This document shows, piece by piece, positions 9,643-22,002 of a stretch of 64,000 nt of DNA; position 1 is the first letter of the stretch; every line of letters begins with the position of its first letter. A model generated the notes under the pieces. It was not told the origin of the DNA and ran no database searches. It saw only the letters and a list, made by a program, of their open reading frames with translations. A program made the translations under genes and the position numbers. Origin of the DNA: Cucumis sativus (Eukaryota > Streptophyta > Magnoliopsida > Cucurbitales > Cucurbitaceae); NCBI RefSeq assembly GCF_000004075.3, contig NC_026656.2, forward strand, positions 20,594,607 to 20,658,606. Direction: 5' to 3'.

Positions 9643-12600
9643 ATGGATATTCTCGGTGACCCAGATAAGAATTCTTACCGGAGGTATTTTATATAGATCA
9701 GCTGCTGCTGAATCTTGAATCCATTGCTTTTTTTCTTAATTTACTAATGAGTAATTGAGTGTGATTGCTCTTTGTTTTAGTCTTGTAGCGGCTGTATCTT
9801 ATGGAATTGCTTCGATGGCTATGGTTTTTCTGAACAAGGCTGTACTTATGCAGTACTCACATTCAATGACCCTTCTTACTCTGCAGGTACATTTCTGCAA
9901 TGGGATTGTTGTTTTGAGTTTTGGTTTGTCTTTTCCTCTTTTAATTGATTTATATCTATGTTTGTCTTAGCAACTGGCAACAACATTGCTTATTCACTTT
10001 GGTAGAAAAATGGGTTACACGAAAGCCAAGGGGCTTGATATGCAAACAGCTAAGAAAATTTTTCCTGTCTCATTGTTCTACAATGCAAATGTGGCGTTTG
10101 CTCTTGCTAGCTTGAAAGGGGTTAACATCCCAATGTATATCGCCATTAAAAGACTCACTCCTCTTGCTGTTCTGATTGCGGGATTCTTTTCAGGGAAGGG
10201 AAGGCCCACGGCACAGGTATTCTTTGCCCATTTCATAACCATTTTGTTTTGGTTTGGTTTTCATGTTGTTTAAAGTTATGTTGGTTTCCTCACAATTTTT
10301 TTTGGGTAAGCTTTACACCTTTAGCCAAATTTAGAAAACATAAGTAACTTTCTAAAAACTACTTATTTTTGTTTTCAAAATTTAATTTGGTTTTTACTTT
10401 TTGAAAAAAATGTTTTCAAAAGTAGGTAATGAAGGAAGAAAACCACGAGTGATATTAGTATTTATATGCTTACTTTTTAAAAACAAAATGGCAGTCAAAC
10501 AAACCTAGTTTTCTGAAATGCATGCCTCACATAGTTTTGAAAATTAATGTCTCTAAGGTCGTTAAGATTTTTGTAATCATGCCTCATTATTGTATTTTTT
10601 CCAGCGTAATGACTTGTGTCCAATATTGAAATATCTGGCAACATGTGGATATATCCATAAACTAGAAGATTCAATATTGATATTAAGGATTAAAGTTTCA
10701 TCTACTGATCTGAAAATGAATAAGAATACTAATAACTAGTTCTATCACTTAGTTTGGAAGTAAAACATCTTAACTAATAATTTAAACAATTTTTACAAAT
10801 GACTTCATTTATAGAAATATCCATTTACATCTATAGTTTATGGATATATCTGTAGTTTTTTAACTTCGATGTCTATTTATATTTAAATTTTAATCCTTGT
10901 TTGTGTTTAATTGTTTAACCAAAACAGTCCTCCTTCATGTCGAATTCAGGTTATTTGTTCAGTACTCTTAACTGCTGCCGGGGTCCTTGTTGCTGCATTG
11001 GGAGATTTTTCATTTGACCTTGTTGGTTATAGTATGGCTTTTACTTCTGTTTTCTTCCAGGTATGTTTTGAGTAGTACGTTGTTTCTCTCACTATGCTTT
11101 TGCTAAGACTTAAATCGAGGTTTCCTCTTGTGTTTTAACTTATGTGAACGAGGTCAGTTTATGGGTTCATAGGAAAATGAATGGGTTGGCAGTGTTTTAC
11201 TCAGGTCTTAGGGGAAAAGGGAAAATTATAAATGAAAGGTTGGTGAGTGTTGAAGGGTGGCTATCGAGTATTCATCTTTTTGTCATGTCTGTGCTTCTTA
11301 GGTTTTATGCTTAGAAATGCTTATTAAATGATTGAACAGTTGAATTCACATGTTTGCTTTTCATCTTCTTGTCTATTTTTTATTGCAGACTATGTACCTT
11401 GTATTGGTGGAGAAGTCAGGTGCAGAGGATGGGCTTTCGTCTGTTGAGATCATGTTTTACAACAGCTTTTTGTCTCTTCCATTTCTGTCATTTCTGATTT
11501 TATCCACGGGCGAATTCCCAAATTCTTTATCTTTATTAATTGCAAAGGTCAGTTTCTCTTTAAACCATTCCATTTTTGTTGAAAATCATTCATTTTTATA
11601 TAAGTACAATAATTCTTAAAGAAGAATTGTTAGACTGCTCGAGGAGTTCTCGTTCAACCTTGCGTCCTGTGCTTTCTTTTACTTTAGAGGTGTGAAACTA
11701 TTGATTTGGTATAACATTCATTGGTGCCTGCCTAAATTAGCTTCTTTTGGCTAAAATGAAATGTTTTTTCTGTTTTTTCCTCTCATCCTGAAAGAGAAGC
11801 TGAAGATGAGCTGCAATGCTCAATTCCGATGCTTATATTGGCATTATCTCCTCGTAACTTAAGGACACAGTTGTACAACCTATAGATTTAAAACAATTAA
11901 CGTTGTACAATTCCGATGCTTGTATTGGCTGTGTTTTTTTGAGAATTTGGAGAGAATAAGTTCATCCGTGGTGGCAACCCACTTAACTATTACTTTGACA
12001 CTCAAGCGTCGTAGGATCTAGTGGATTGTTTTGCGAAATTAGTCAAGGTGTGTGCAAATTAACCATAGGCACTCACGTATATAAAAAAATTCATTCTTGT
12101 AGGCTTTTTAGGAATCCTTTTGTGAACTTCTCTTTTTTGTATGCTCTTGTATATACTTTTATCATAAATTTTCTTATGAAAACTTGAAATTTTTATAATA
12201 AAAAAATGTTTCATTAGATTCCATGGCATAAATATAACTTGCAGATTAATTAGAATTAGACAATGAGATTTTGCTTAAATGTAGTGATTCATTGCTGCTG
12301 ACTAAGAGTGAGTTTCAGACAATTTTGAACTGTGATTTTTAGGTTAAATTTGTTTGGTTACAATCATTAGGACGAAAGAGATGCTCTAACTTTTGTACTT
12401 CAAGCTTATAATGTTAATATTATTGTTTTTCAATATTTTCAGAGTAATTCATTCTCCTTTTTGGTTCTCTTCCTCCTTTCATTGGTGATGGGGATTGTTC
12501 TCAACTTCACAATGTTCTTATGTACCATAGTAAACTCCGCCCTCACAACAACAATCGTCGGAGTTCTCAAAGGCGTTGGATCAACTGTAAGCATTTCCTC

Positions 12601-12833
12601 TTTCTAGACTATGTTTATCTATCTTTACAGGCAATGGGTTCTGTTACTGTAAATGAAGCTCATGTGTCCATTCTTTTGTCGGTCAGACGCTCGGGTTTGT
12701 TATATTGGGTGGCGTGGAAGTGCATGCTTTGAACGTGACAGGCTTGGTTATCAACACGGCTGGAGGAGTCTGGTATTCATATGCCAAGTATCACCAGAAG
12801 AAGAACAGACCATCAAAATTAACATCAACTTAG
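9643..12833 (+). CDS. SLC35/NST-family nucleotide-sugar transporter
   Basis: Seven exons: 9643-9683, 9781-9886, 9971-10216, 10950-11060, 11389-11547, 12443-12586 and 12687-12833, giving 317 residues with all junctions in phase. The tiny first exon encodes MDILGDPDKNSYR; it is needed because the second exon opens in phase 2 with no ATG of its own. The protein is almost wholly hydrophobic, with about ten membrane segments. Signatures include VFLNKAVL near the N-terminus, GVNIPMYIAIKRLTPL mid-protein, IMFYNSFLSLP, and NSALTTTIVGVLKG near the C-terminus, as in the SLC35D-like/KT clade of Golgi nucleotide-sugar antiporters. Family members exchange a nucleotide sugar for the nucleoside monophosphate across Golgi or ER membranes. 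The substrate cannot be read from sequence. It differs from Arabidopsis UGNT1 as I remember that protein, so I assign no symbol. Confidence 0.88.
10301..10510. mobile_element. Possible MITE-like AT-rich element in transporter intron 3
   Basis: This part of intron 3 has T-rich and A-rich arms (TTTTTGTTTTCAAAAT, then TTTTTAAAAACAAAATGGCAGTCAAAC) resembling AT-rich dispersed intron elements that I associate with cucurbit genomes. No clean terminal inverted repeats or target-site duplications could be fixed by eye, so the ends are approximate. Confidence 0.3.
11955..12089 (+). mobile_element. Au/TS-type tRNA-derived SINE relic in transporter intron 5
   Basis: The segment reads GTGGCAACCCACTT, then TGACACTCAAGCGTCGTAGG, a TTAGTCAAGGTGTGTGCAA block, GGCACTCACG and an A-run (12083-12089). 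The order of blocks and the A-tail match the 3' half of plant Au/TS SINEs, whose 3' end carries a TAGTCGAGGTG...GCAAGC...CGGACACC type sequence. It is diverged (CpG to TpG/CpA changes) and so old. The 5' A/B-box part is not clear. The orientation is the same as the host gene. Confidence 0.6.
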
Positions 12834-14666
12834 GGGCTCGCCATAAGTAAAGTAGTCGTATAGTATGGATTAAAGTCAGTGGCAAAAACACATGTCTAGG
12901 TTGCATTTTTTGCTTCATATTATAGCTTTTGTCATTCATTTATTGACTAAGAGTATACATAGATTGACTAAGAGTATAATCAAAAAGGTTTCCAATTGGG
13001 AGTAGTTTATACTCAATTGTTGTACTCGAGCTTGAGCTTAGAACCTTAGTACATGAAGTTTGATATCCTCCTTAATTAATTTCAAAAGGACTTTGGCTTA
13101 GATTTTTTTTCCTCATGTTTAGCCCAATTAACTACCAACTTAAACAATGGCCTAAAGTAGGCTCGACACCACATTTGTGCAAAGATACCGCCACTAGAAT
13201 ATTGAGATTAGGCTCATTTTTATTTTTATCACTGAGTTATGATGTGTGAAATTTGAAACTTAATTTCTCACCTTAGATGACATCTATTTTTGTTTTCTTC
13301 AATCTTTCATTTAAGTTTTCTTATTTTAGATAAAAATTTATTGTCATCCAATTTTAACACTAATCAAACTAAATTGAACAATATATAAATAATAAATTTT
13401 GATTTTTTAGAATGAACACTAGAAAGGAAAAGAAAAAAAAACATATCAGAAAAGACTATGATTTAACTATAGTATAAGTTTCTATCAATATTTTTTTTCT
13501 ACACCTGCTAATTTATTCAAAATGTTCTGATAAAACATTTCTTAAAAAATAGCAACAAAATGAAATCATTTTACAAATTAAAAATTGTTTAAAAAATTAC
13601 TAAAAATGTAAAATATTTATTTGTTAATTTAAATATGAGATTAATCATTTTCGGTAGTCACGTTAAAATTCACAATATAAAATATTAAAAGGTTAAATTT
13701 TAAATTTTAAAATACATTTAGATTCGATACAAAATAGCACAACAAAATAAGGATAGAATTCAAAATTTGGTTTGAGGAATGAATTTTGCTTTTCTTTAAT
13801 TAGTGTTTTAATTTATTTTTAAATGAGAATTTTAAGATTCATTTTGATTTCAATGCAATATTTTGATTGGAATCACTTTTTAAAGTGTGTGATACAGTTG
13901 AAAGAGAATAGAATTTGAAGAATGTCAGTACGAAAAAGCAACCAATAAAAAGAGAATAAAATATCACAACAATACGAGATAATAAAACAAAAAAATTATC
14001 CCATTCAAATATTCAAAACCTCTTATTATCTTTACCAATTTTATGATTTTGTTTTTAGTTATTTTCCTTTTCTTCATTTTTTTTGTAATATTATTAACAA
14101 TTTGAAATTAAGTTAAAATTTTAAATGAAAGGTTAATAATGATGTAAGGTTAGGGTTGAATTGAAACATTCAAGTCGGAGTCATCAAGATGTCCAAAAAA
14201 AAGAAAAATTGAATTATCCCTATTTCATACAACAATTAATTTAAATACATAACTTGAATTATAGAAACTTTTAATAAAATAATAAAATAAATGGATCATT
14301 AAAAAAATAAATAGATAGTTTTCTTCCTAATTAAGAAACAAAATTTATAATCCAAACTAATATTTTTTTTGAAAAAATAATCTAACCAACTTTAATCAAA
14401 ACTTCAAAACCTAATTACTCCAAACCAAATTTGTACAACAAAATCATAAATTCATATCCAAAATTTACATAAACATATAATCTTCTCATTTAAAAAAAAA
14501 AATGAAATCATTACTCCAAAATCAAAATTAAATTTCCCAACTATTTTAAACCAAACATAAATAAATAAATAAATAAAATAATAATAATAAAAGGAATAAA
14601 GAGAATTAAGCGGTAGATTGACCACGTAACAATTGTTTTAACCTTCTAATCACATAGTCAGAGATC
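12834..14666. other. AT-rich spacer between the transporter and RHM genes
   Basis: This holds the 3' UTR of the transporter gene and then low-complexity AT-rich sequence, with short ATAA/AATA runs near 14550-14595. No coding similarity was seen on either strand. Confidence 0.6.
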
Positions 14667-15031
14667 TATTTAAATTTCTTAACTAACCTTTACGACCCTC
14701 AGCCTTTTTTTTCTCTCTTTATTATTTATCCTTTTTTATCGCTCCATTCTCTTTGTTTTCCCATAACTTTCCATGAATTTTCTCCTCTTCCACCTCTAAG
14801 TAAGTTCTTCATCTTGTTTTTTTTTTTCTTCTTTTTTTCATTGATTTTGTGAATTTGATTAAACCTGCTTTTGTTTCTTTATGATTTCCAATTCCAGGGA
14901 TGAATCTCTCGTTTTTGTTTTCCAATTTTTGATCTTTGTTGTTTTCGTTTCCTTTTGTTTGATTGATCTGATTCAAGGATTCAAAGATTGAGGCTTTTTG
15001 TTAGTGGTGATTTTATTGGAATAATCTACAA
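14667..15031 (+). promoter_or_regulatory. RHM core promoter, leader intron and two short uORFs
   Basis: A TATA-like TATTTAAA lies at 14667-14674. The leader appears to contain an intron at 14800-14897, with a consensus donor (GTAAGT) and acceptor (TTCCAG). Two upstream ORFs are present: 14773-14799 (8 codons plus a stop that ends exactly at the donor) and 14900-14932 (10 codons plus stop). Both end before the main start at 15032. The splice sites are predicted by eye. Confidence 0.5.
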
Positions 15032-17625
15032 ATGGCATCCGGAACTACTGAGCAATATGCTCCTAAGAACATTCTCATCACAGGGGCAGCAGGTTTCATA
15101 GCCTCTCATGTCACTAACCGTTTGATTAAAAACTATCCTCATTACAAGATTGTGGCTCTTGACAAGCTTGATTACTGCTCCAATATCAAGAACCTTGGCC
15201 CTTCTCAGACCTCTCCTAATTTTCGATTCATTAAGGGTGATATCGTCTCTGCCGATCTCATCAATTACCTCTTGGTTGCTGAAGAAATTGATACCATTAT
15301 GCATTTTGCTGCACAAACACATGTCGACAATTCGTTTGGGAATTCGTTTGAGTTCACCAACAACAATATTTATGGTACTCATGTTCTTCTTGAGGCCTGC
15401 AAAGTTACTCAAAGGATCAAGAGGTTCATTCATGTCAGCACTGACGAAGTTTATGGTGAGACTGATTTAGAGACTGATATTGGGAATCCTGAGGCCTCAC
15501 AGCTTCTTCCCACTAATCCTTACTCTGCAACTAAGGCAGGGGCTGAAATGCTGGTTATGGCGTATCATCGGTCTTATGGCCTCCCGACGATAACAACTCG
15601 AGGCAACAATGTCTATGGACCTAATCAATACCCTGAAAAGCTTATCCCTAAATTCATTCTCCTGGCCATGAAAGGTGAGAAGTTGCCAATTCATGGGAAT
15701 GGCTCAAATGTGAGAAGCTATCTATACAGTGAAGATGTTGCCGAGGCATTTGAAGTGATTCTTCATAAAGGAGTGATTGGTCATGTTTACAATATTGGGA
15801 CCAAAAAGGAGAGGAGAGTGTTGGATGTAGCAGGAGATGTTTGTAAGTTGTTTGGATCAACTCCTGAAAAAGCCATAGATTTTGTGCAAGACAGACCCTT
15901 CAATGATCAGAGGTATTTCTTGGATGACCAAAAGTTGAAGAAGCTGGGATGGCAAGAGAGCACACCATGGGAAGAAGGGCTGAAAAGGACAATGGACTGG
16001 TATACTCAAAACCCTGACTGGTGGGGCGATGTATCCGCTGCGCTTGACCCACATCCTCGAATCTCTGTAGCCACTCATTCCAATGAAGATTCCTGGTTCT
16101 TTCAGTATGGATTTTCAAGACTGACAAGAACATGCAGTGAGCTCAACAAGGACAGTGGTTCGGAGCGAAATCAGCAAGGACTGAAGTTCTTGATATATGG
16201 AAGAACTGGCTGGATTGGAGGTTTGCTAGGCAAACTGTGCAAAGAGAAGGGAATTGAATTCGCCTATGGTAGTGGAAGATTGGAAGATAGAAGATCCTTA
16301 ATTGAGGATATACAGCGGGTGAGACCAACTCATGTGTTCAATGCTGCGGGGGTCACTGGAAGGCCCAATGTGGACTGGTGTGAATCACATAAGATTGAAA
16401 CTATAAGGGCAAATGTAGTTGGGACACTGACTCTTGCTGATGTTTGTAAAGAGCAAAATCTCCTGTTGATGAACTTTGCAACTGGTTGCATTTTTGAATA
16501 TGACAAAGAGCATCAACTAGGATCGGGTGTTGGATTCAAGGAGGAAGATAAGCCAAATTTTATTGGTTCATTTTACTCCAAGACCAAGGCCATGGTAAAC
16601 AGCTCTCATCTTTCTCTTGCCTTTTTGAAGTTTTTCTATTGAATATTACTTACCTTGTCAAATACATGGTTGATTGAGTTATGAGATTTATCATCATATC
16701 ATGTGACAACATATAAATCACTGATAATTTGTCAGTATATTATGCTCAGTTCAATCTATAATTATTATGCATGTTAGACATTTTTGGTGTCAAGAAGCTG
16801 TTCCCTTTGAGAGATGATTGATTTCTAAACTATCAGATGTATTTAAGATACAGCTTCTATCCTCGAACAGTTTATTGTTCTCACTTTTGAAATTTTGTAT
16901 AAGTTTCTATATTGTGAAAAGGTTTTGAAAATATACAAACATACTTCAATGTGATTGTTATCTTAGAAACCAATTGATGACTTGGTTCTGAACTGCTGAG
17001 CATAATATTTTGTATTTTCTACTTGATTATCTCGTTTCAGTATGACATTATTTTGAAAGTAGCTGTTTCAACTAGTTGAATATTTTGTATTCTTGAACAC
17101 TTTACATGGAAAAATGAAAATCTTAACCATCCTTTGCAAGGTTTTGAAGCATTTTATTGCAATGGCTTGATTTCTTTTCAGGTTGAGGAGCTGCTAAGAG
17201 ATTATCCAAATGTGTGCACACTGAGAGTGAGAATGCCAATATCATCAGATCTAAGCAACCCAAGAAACTTCATCACCAAAATCAGCCGCTACAACAAAGT
17301 AGTGAACATTCCGAACAGCATGACGGTGCTGGACGAGCTGCTACCGATCTCCATTGAAATGGCAAAGAGGAACTGCAGAGGGATTTGGAACTTCACAAAC
17401 CCAGGGGTGGTGAGCCACAATGAGATCTTGGAAATGTATAAGAAATACATAGATCCGAAGTTCAAATGGGAGAATTTCAACTTGGAAGAACAAGCAAAGG
17501 TGATTGTGGCGCCGAGAAGCAACAATGAGTTGGATGCTTCAAAGCTAAAGAAGGAGTTCCCTGAATTGTTGTCCATCAAAGAGTCCATTCTTAAGTATGT
17601 TTTTGAGGCCAACAAGAAAACTTAA
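15032..17625 (+). CDS. RHM1: Trifunctional UDP-L-rhamnose synthase
   Basis: Two exons, 15032-16594 and 17182-17625, join in phase 0 to give 668 residues, essentially the length of Arabidopsis RHM1. The N-terminal half is a UDP-glucose 4,6-dehydratase of the SDR superfamily, with the nucleotide-binding GAAGFIA at 18-24 and the YSATK catalytic pair Tyr164/Lys168. The C-terminal half is the bifunctional 3,5-epimerase/4-keto-rhamnose reductase, with GRTGWIGG from about 390 and YSKTK at 515-519. Together they convert UDP-glucose to UDP-rhamnose in the cytosol, using NAD+ and NADPH, for pectin rhamnogalacturonan and flavonoid rhamnosides. The single intron falls just after the second YxxxK motif. 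RHM genes form a small family (RHM1-3), so the symbol marks the family rather than a proven one-to-one orthologue. No defects were seen. Confidence 0.96.
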
Positions 17626-20600
17626 AAAGAAAGACAAAGAAGAAGAAGAAGAAGCCAGAAGCAGAAGCAGAGGAAGATAAAAAGAAATTTAAATTGAGTG
17701 AGAGATTGCTATCTTTAATTTTAATTTTTTCATTGAAGAAATTTTGTTGATGAAACAATATTTAGATAGTTTTTGGTTTGGCATTTTGGTTCATATGACT
17801 AACTCTTTACTGACATTATATTTATGTATTTGTTAAGGGAAGGGGATTCTTTTATATACATATGAACTTTCAAATCATTTATTCAAATAAGATTAAGGTG
17901 TGGTTTTATTTATACTCTACACTCTTAAATGAAATGTTTGCCCTTATCTCTCTTTTTTTCCTTTTTTAAAAAATACAAATGATTGTTTCTATATATTTTT
18001 AAGGTTTTAACATCCTGTTTTCATTTGCTACTCAATTTCAAATTTTTGTTTTTAGATTTACTTATTTAAATGAATCTAATGGATTTTCTTGTTTAAATTA
18101 ATAATTAGGAGGTGAATTTGAGATAAATTAAGAGGAAAAGAAAAATAGAAGAGTTCCATAAATTTAAAATTAAATGGAAGAAAATGTTGAAGGATCCCGC
18201 CAAAATCTCGGGCATGAGATTATGGATTGGGGCAGCGGTCAGTCTTCCCGCCAATATCGCATTCCCAACCGAATCTTTTGGCCAAAAGAAATGCATTTTT
18301 CTCATTCATCCATTTCCCTTCCGTTCCGTTCCGTTCACTCCGCCCATCTTCATCTCCCCTTACTATTTTATTCTAATTAAACTTTTTCATTCTTTTTTTA
18401 AATAATTATATTATGTTTACTATAAAAGTTTTTCTTTTTTTTTTTTTTTTTTTAATTTTTACTAACTATTTACCTTCCTAAAACCCTTAAAATGACAACT
18501 TTTATTTTATACCTCATTTAAATATTTTGTTCATTTTTGTATTGTTTATAAAAATAAATATAGAGATCTTTTAAACAGTAGAACAAAGGCAAAATTTTAT
18601 TCGAACATTTTCGAAAACGAAAAAGTTCACGACCTATAATATAAAATTTGAAAAGTTTTTTCGTTATTTTGCATCTTGCAAATAAAACAATAAAAAAAGA
18701 GAGAATAAAGAAGAAAAAATCACAAACAGAAAAAGAATCGAAATTGAAAAATCTAAAAAACTAATCGGTCTTAATAGGCTTTCTTTTAAACTAGTTCTAT
18801 AGACCGTAAATATTTTGCATTTATTCTTTTTTAACTCACATTTCAAATTATTAATCTCAATAACTATGTGATAATCTTAGACAGTAATTCAATTTCAATT
18901 ATAAAGCTTTTAAAAAAAAAAACATATTATCACTTTAAAGCTAAGTATGAAGAACACATAAAAGTAAAACCCTAAAACAAAAGGCATGAATAATGTAACA
19001 AACTATAGTAATTTTGTTTTGAGTTACCATTTTTGTGGCCTTATGTTGAAGAAATGAAGGGTAAAATGTGATTCATTATTACTTTCCTCAATAAACTTAG
19101 GTCCCATTGGCTTAAAGAGTATTCCCTTTACCAATAAATTTGCCCTTATTACCTCATTCATACCTTTTCTCTTCTTAAAAAGAAAGGTTTTGAATGGTGG
19201 ATTCAAATGTGTCATCATTAATACCCTAACCCCTTTCATCACTTTAACCCTACACTATGACAAAGCCCCACATCAAATAAAGGACTTAAATCATCAACTT
19301 TTCACTTTTGAAAGTATCTTTGAAATTGCTGTTGAAGTTGTTTATAAAAAAATATGTATAGTAAATGTAAGAGATTTAAACCACAAACCACTCGATCGAT
19401 AATATATTAGTATTGAACTTTTGGGTTATCGTCCTAATATCATATATCAAGTAGAATATACTAATGTACTTTATTCAAAATACGTGAAGGATCAATTTTA
19501 ATTAATTTACACATTATTTGATTAATAATATTGTACTTGTTTATTCATCATGCACTCGCATAAGAAAATGTATATATTAATGATTTGAGATTACTGTATA
19601 ATTATAATTTTGTACCAAATGACATGATATCTATTAACTTTTCCATAATATTATATAAAATTTTGATGGATCATCCTCCCATTTGGTTATGTCAAGTGTT
19701 GTTTGACTAAAGCCAAAAACTCTTTAATTATTTTATTGTGTTACACTATTGTTCATGTGAAGCACTTCATACTTAATAACCTTTTGTAACCTTTTCTTTT
19801 CTTTTTAGTTTAAACATATTGGTAGCATCATTTCATGTCTCTACTTTGAATATCTATTTCTCAATTCCATTACATCTAAGGTTCCTAAAAAATCAAATGG
19901 TGATGATCATAATGTATCAATTCCAATTTTTTTCTTATTCAATTGGAATATTTTCAAAACTTTATTTTCCCAGTGTGCTTTTTAATCATTTCATTACTTT
20001 TTAATTTTTTTAAAAATGTACTTTTTAAATACACAACTTCAAGAAGTGTTATGAGTTTTAAGTATCTATAGAATCTTTGACATAAAATCAAAATTAGTGT
20101 ATATCAAATTGTATGTTTAGTTATCTAAAAATTAAGAGTCAATTTGAAGAACAAATTTTATTTTATTTTTTTGTTTGTTATATTTTCCTTTCTCAAAATG
20201 ATTTTTTTAAAAAATTGAATCATTTTTTCTTTTTTAAAATAAATATACTTAGTACTTACATGTAAAAAAAAAAACTAAAATAAAATAAAAAGTTGAAATT
20301 TTATAAAATGGTAATATTATGGAATATTGTTGATAGTAAAAAGAAGTTAAGTTGGGGGGCATGGGGGTGAAAATGACAATAATGAGTGGGAGAATAAAGA
20401 AATATGGTTTCCCATGTGGCCCTAAGAATAAATTCCGTCTTTCCTCTTTTCTCCTTTTTATTTCTATGGACCCCACTCCTCTTTCTCATTTCAATTTCCA
20501 AAAATAATCATTTTCTAAATTTCATTCATATAATACATTTTCATTATTCAACTTAATTAAACAATAACCAATATTTGTTTTTTAAAATTTGATTCCTTCC

Positions 20601-21373
20601 ATAATTAGCTTAGTGAAAATTTAATTTAATGTCTTCAATTTGTATAAATGTTGCAAACAAAACTAACAAAATGATTAAAATTCTCTTAATTTTTCTAATT
20701 GTATTAAAATGTTTCCTTTAAATTGAGTGAATACCCAAAACCCATTTTGTCGGTGATATTCGACGTCGCTCCCAATGCCATTCTTATTTTCTAAATATTT
20801 ACTTCAACTTATCTATTTCTTTGTGTTTTATGTGATTTATTAATTCATCCACCCACAATTTTTAATATAATTTTCCAATGTAAATGCGAATAAAATCTAT
20901 ATGTCTAATCAATCATTAAAGCTAAAAGAAATGACTTATTTTGAGAATTTCTTTAATAAATTATTAGATACAAATTTAGAAATTAAAGAATCTACTAAAG
21001 AGGATTTTAACACAACATTAAAGTAGAGGGTAACATTTCTATGTTAATGAATTTAAATTATACCTAATTTTATTTTTATTTACCTAAATTACAAACAAAT
21101 ATCTCTAAACATTGGCATTTATTTTCAAAATAAAAGAATGGTAATATTATTAGGATTGACAAATAAATGTAGTCTTCGTCTGGGATATTTTTATCCCAAC
21201 TTATATTAAAAAATTGTTGTTGAAGTCTAAATTTTCATCTGCAAATTAAAATTATAAACAATTATACTAATTTTTTAAAATCTTTTTAGTGGAGAATTGA
21301 GTTATTAACTTATTTAGCAAAAACGAACCGTTTTAAAGAAATATCTTGTTCCAATAATAATAGTATAAGAGAA
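17626..21373. other. Spacer between RHM and EXO70G
   Basis: It starts with an A/G-rich RHM 3' UTR (GAAGAAGAAG at about 17640). The rest is AT-rich with no recognisable gene, except for a more GC-rich promoter-like island at 18190-18360 that is listed separately. Short open frames at 19024-19402 and 20249-20501 show no conserved motif. Confidence 0.55.
18190..18360. promoter_or_regulatory. Orphan promoter-like island with two E2F-type sites
   Basis: TCCCGCCAAAA at 18195-18205 and TTCCCGCCAA at 18245-18254 match E2F-type elements. They are followed by CCGTTCCGTTCCGTT and a C/T-rich, leader-like stretch to 18360. The flanks are AT-rich and no gene starts within several hundred bases on either strand. 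A minus-strand open frame (18105-18305) crosses it but shows no known domain. It could be the stranded promoter of a lost gene or a non-coding RNA start. Confidence 0.35.
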
Positions 21374-22002
21374 TATATATAAAACAAAATCATAGTGCTA
21401 AGAAAGAAAAGGAAAATATAGAAAGGAAAGAAATGGGTATTTGTTTTTTGCTTCACTGTCATGCACTTTACCATTTTGCTTCTTCGTTGAAAGTCTCAAA
21501 AAGTGTGCCTTTCAATCTTCACTCTCTCTCTCTTTCTTTCTCTCATTGAATCCTCAAACTCCGATTCCGAATCTCAGACCTCCGTTGCTCAATTTCCCTT
21601 CTTCCGATTCATCTCATTGAGTCAACTCATCTCCCCATTTCCTCAACTTTCTCTCTTTCTCTCAGCTCACTGTTTTCTTCACTTGTTGTTCTCTTCTTCC
21701 TTATCTCTCTGTTTTTCTCTTTGTTTATCACCTTGTTTCCCTTTTTTACCATTTGGGTTTTCTTCATTTTGGGCCAACCAGCTTTTCTCTTCTTGTACTT
21801 ATTCTATTTGATTTTGGATTTTCTCTCACTTCGATGATTCCCAGGGAGATTTCCCTTCTAATTCCCCGAAAATTACAAAAATTCTTCGTTTCATTTGCTG
21901 TTTCATGTTTCCCACCATATTTTACTGCTCTTGATTTTGTGTTTTGATTCTTCAAATCTTTTATTGTTTGGGGTCTCTGGGTGTTTAGGGTTTGTGTCGA
22001 AA
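21374..22002 (+). promoter_or_regulatory. TATA box and long pyrimidine-rich EXO70G leader with uORFs
   Basis: TATATATAAAAC at 21374-21385 is a good TATA box. C/T-rich leader sequence runs from about 21500 to the start codon at 22003. If unspliced, the leader carries an upstream ORF at 21834-21947 (37 codons plus stop) and a shorter one at 21905-21934 in another frame. Both stop before the main ATG. Confidence 0.5.

Noticed and set aside
21503-21811. 102-residue Ser/Leu/Phe-rich frame before EXO70G
   Set aside because: Composition is that of a pyrimidine-rich leader; no conserved motif.
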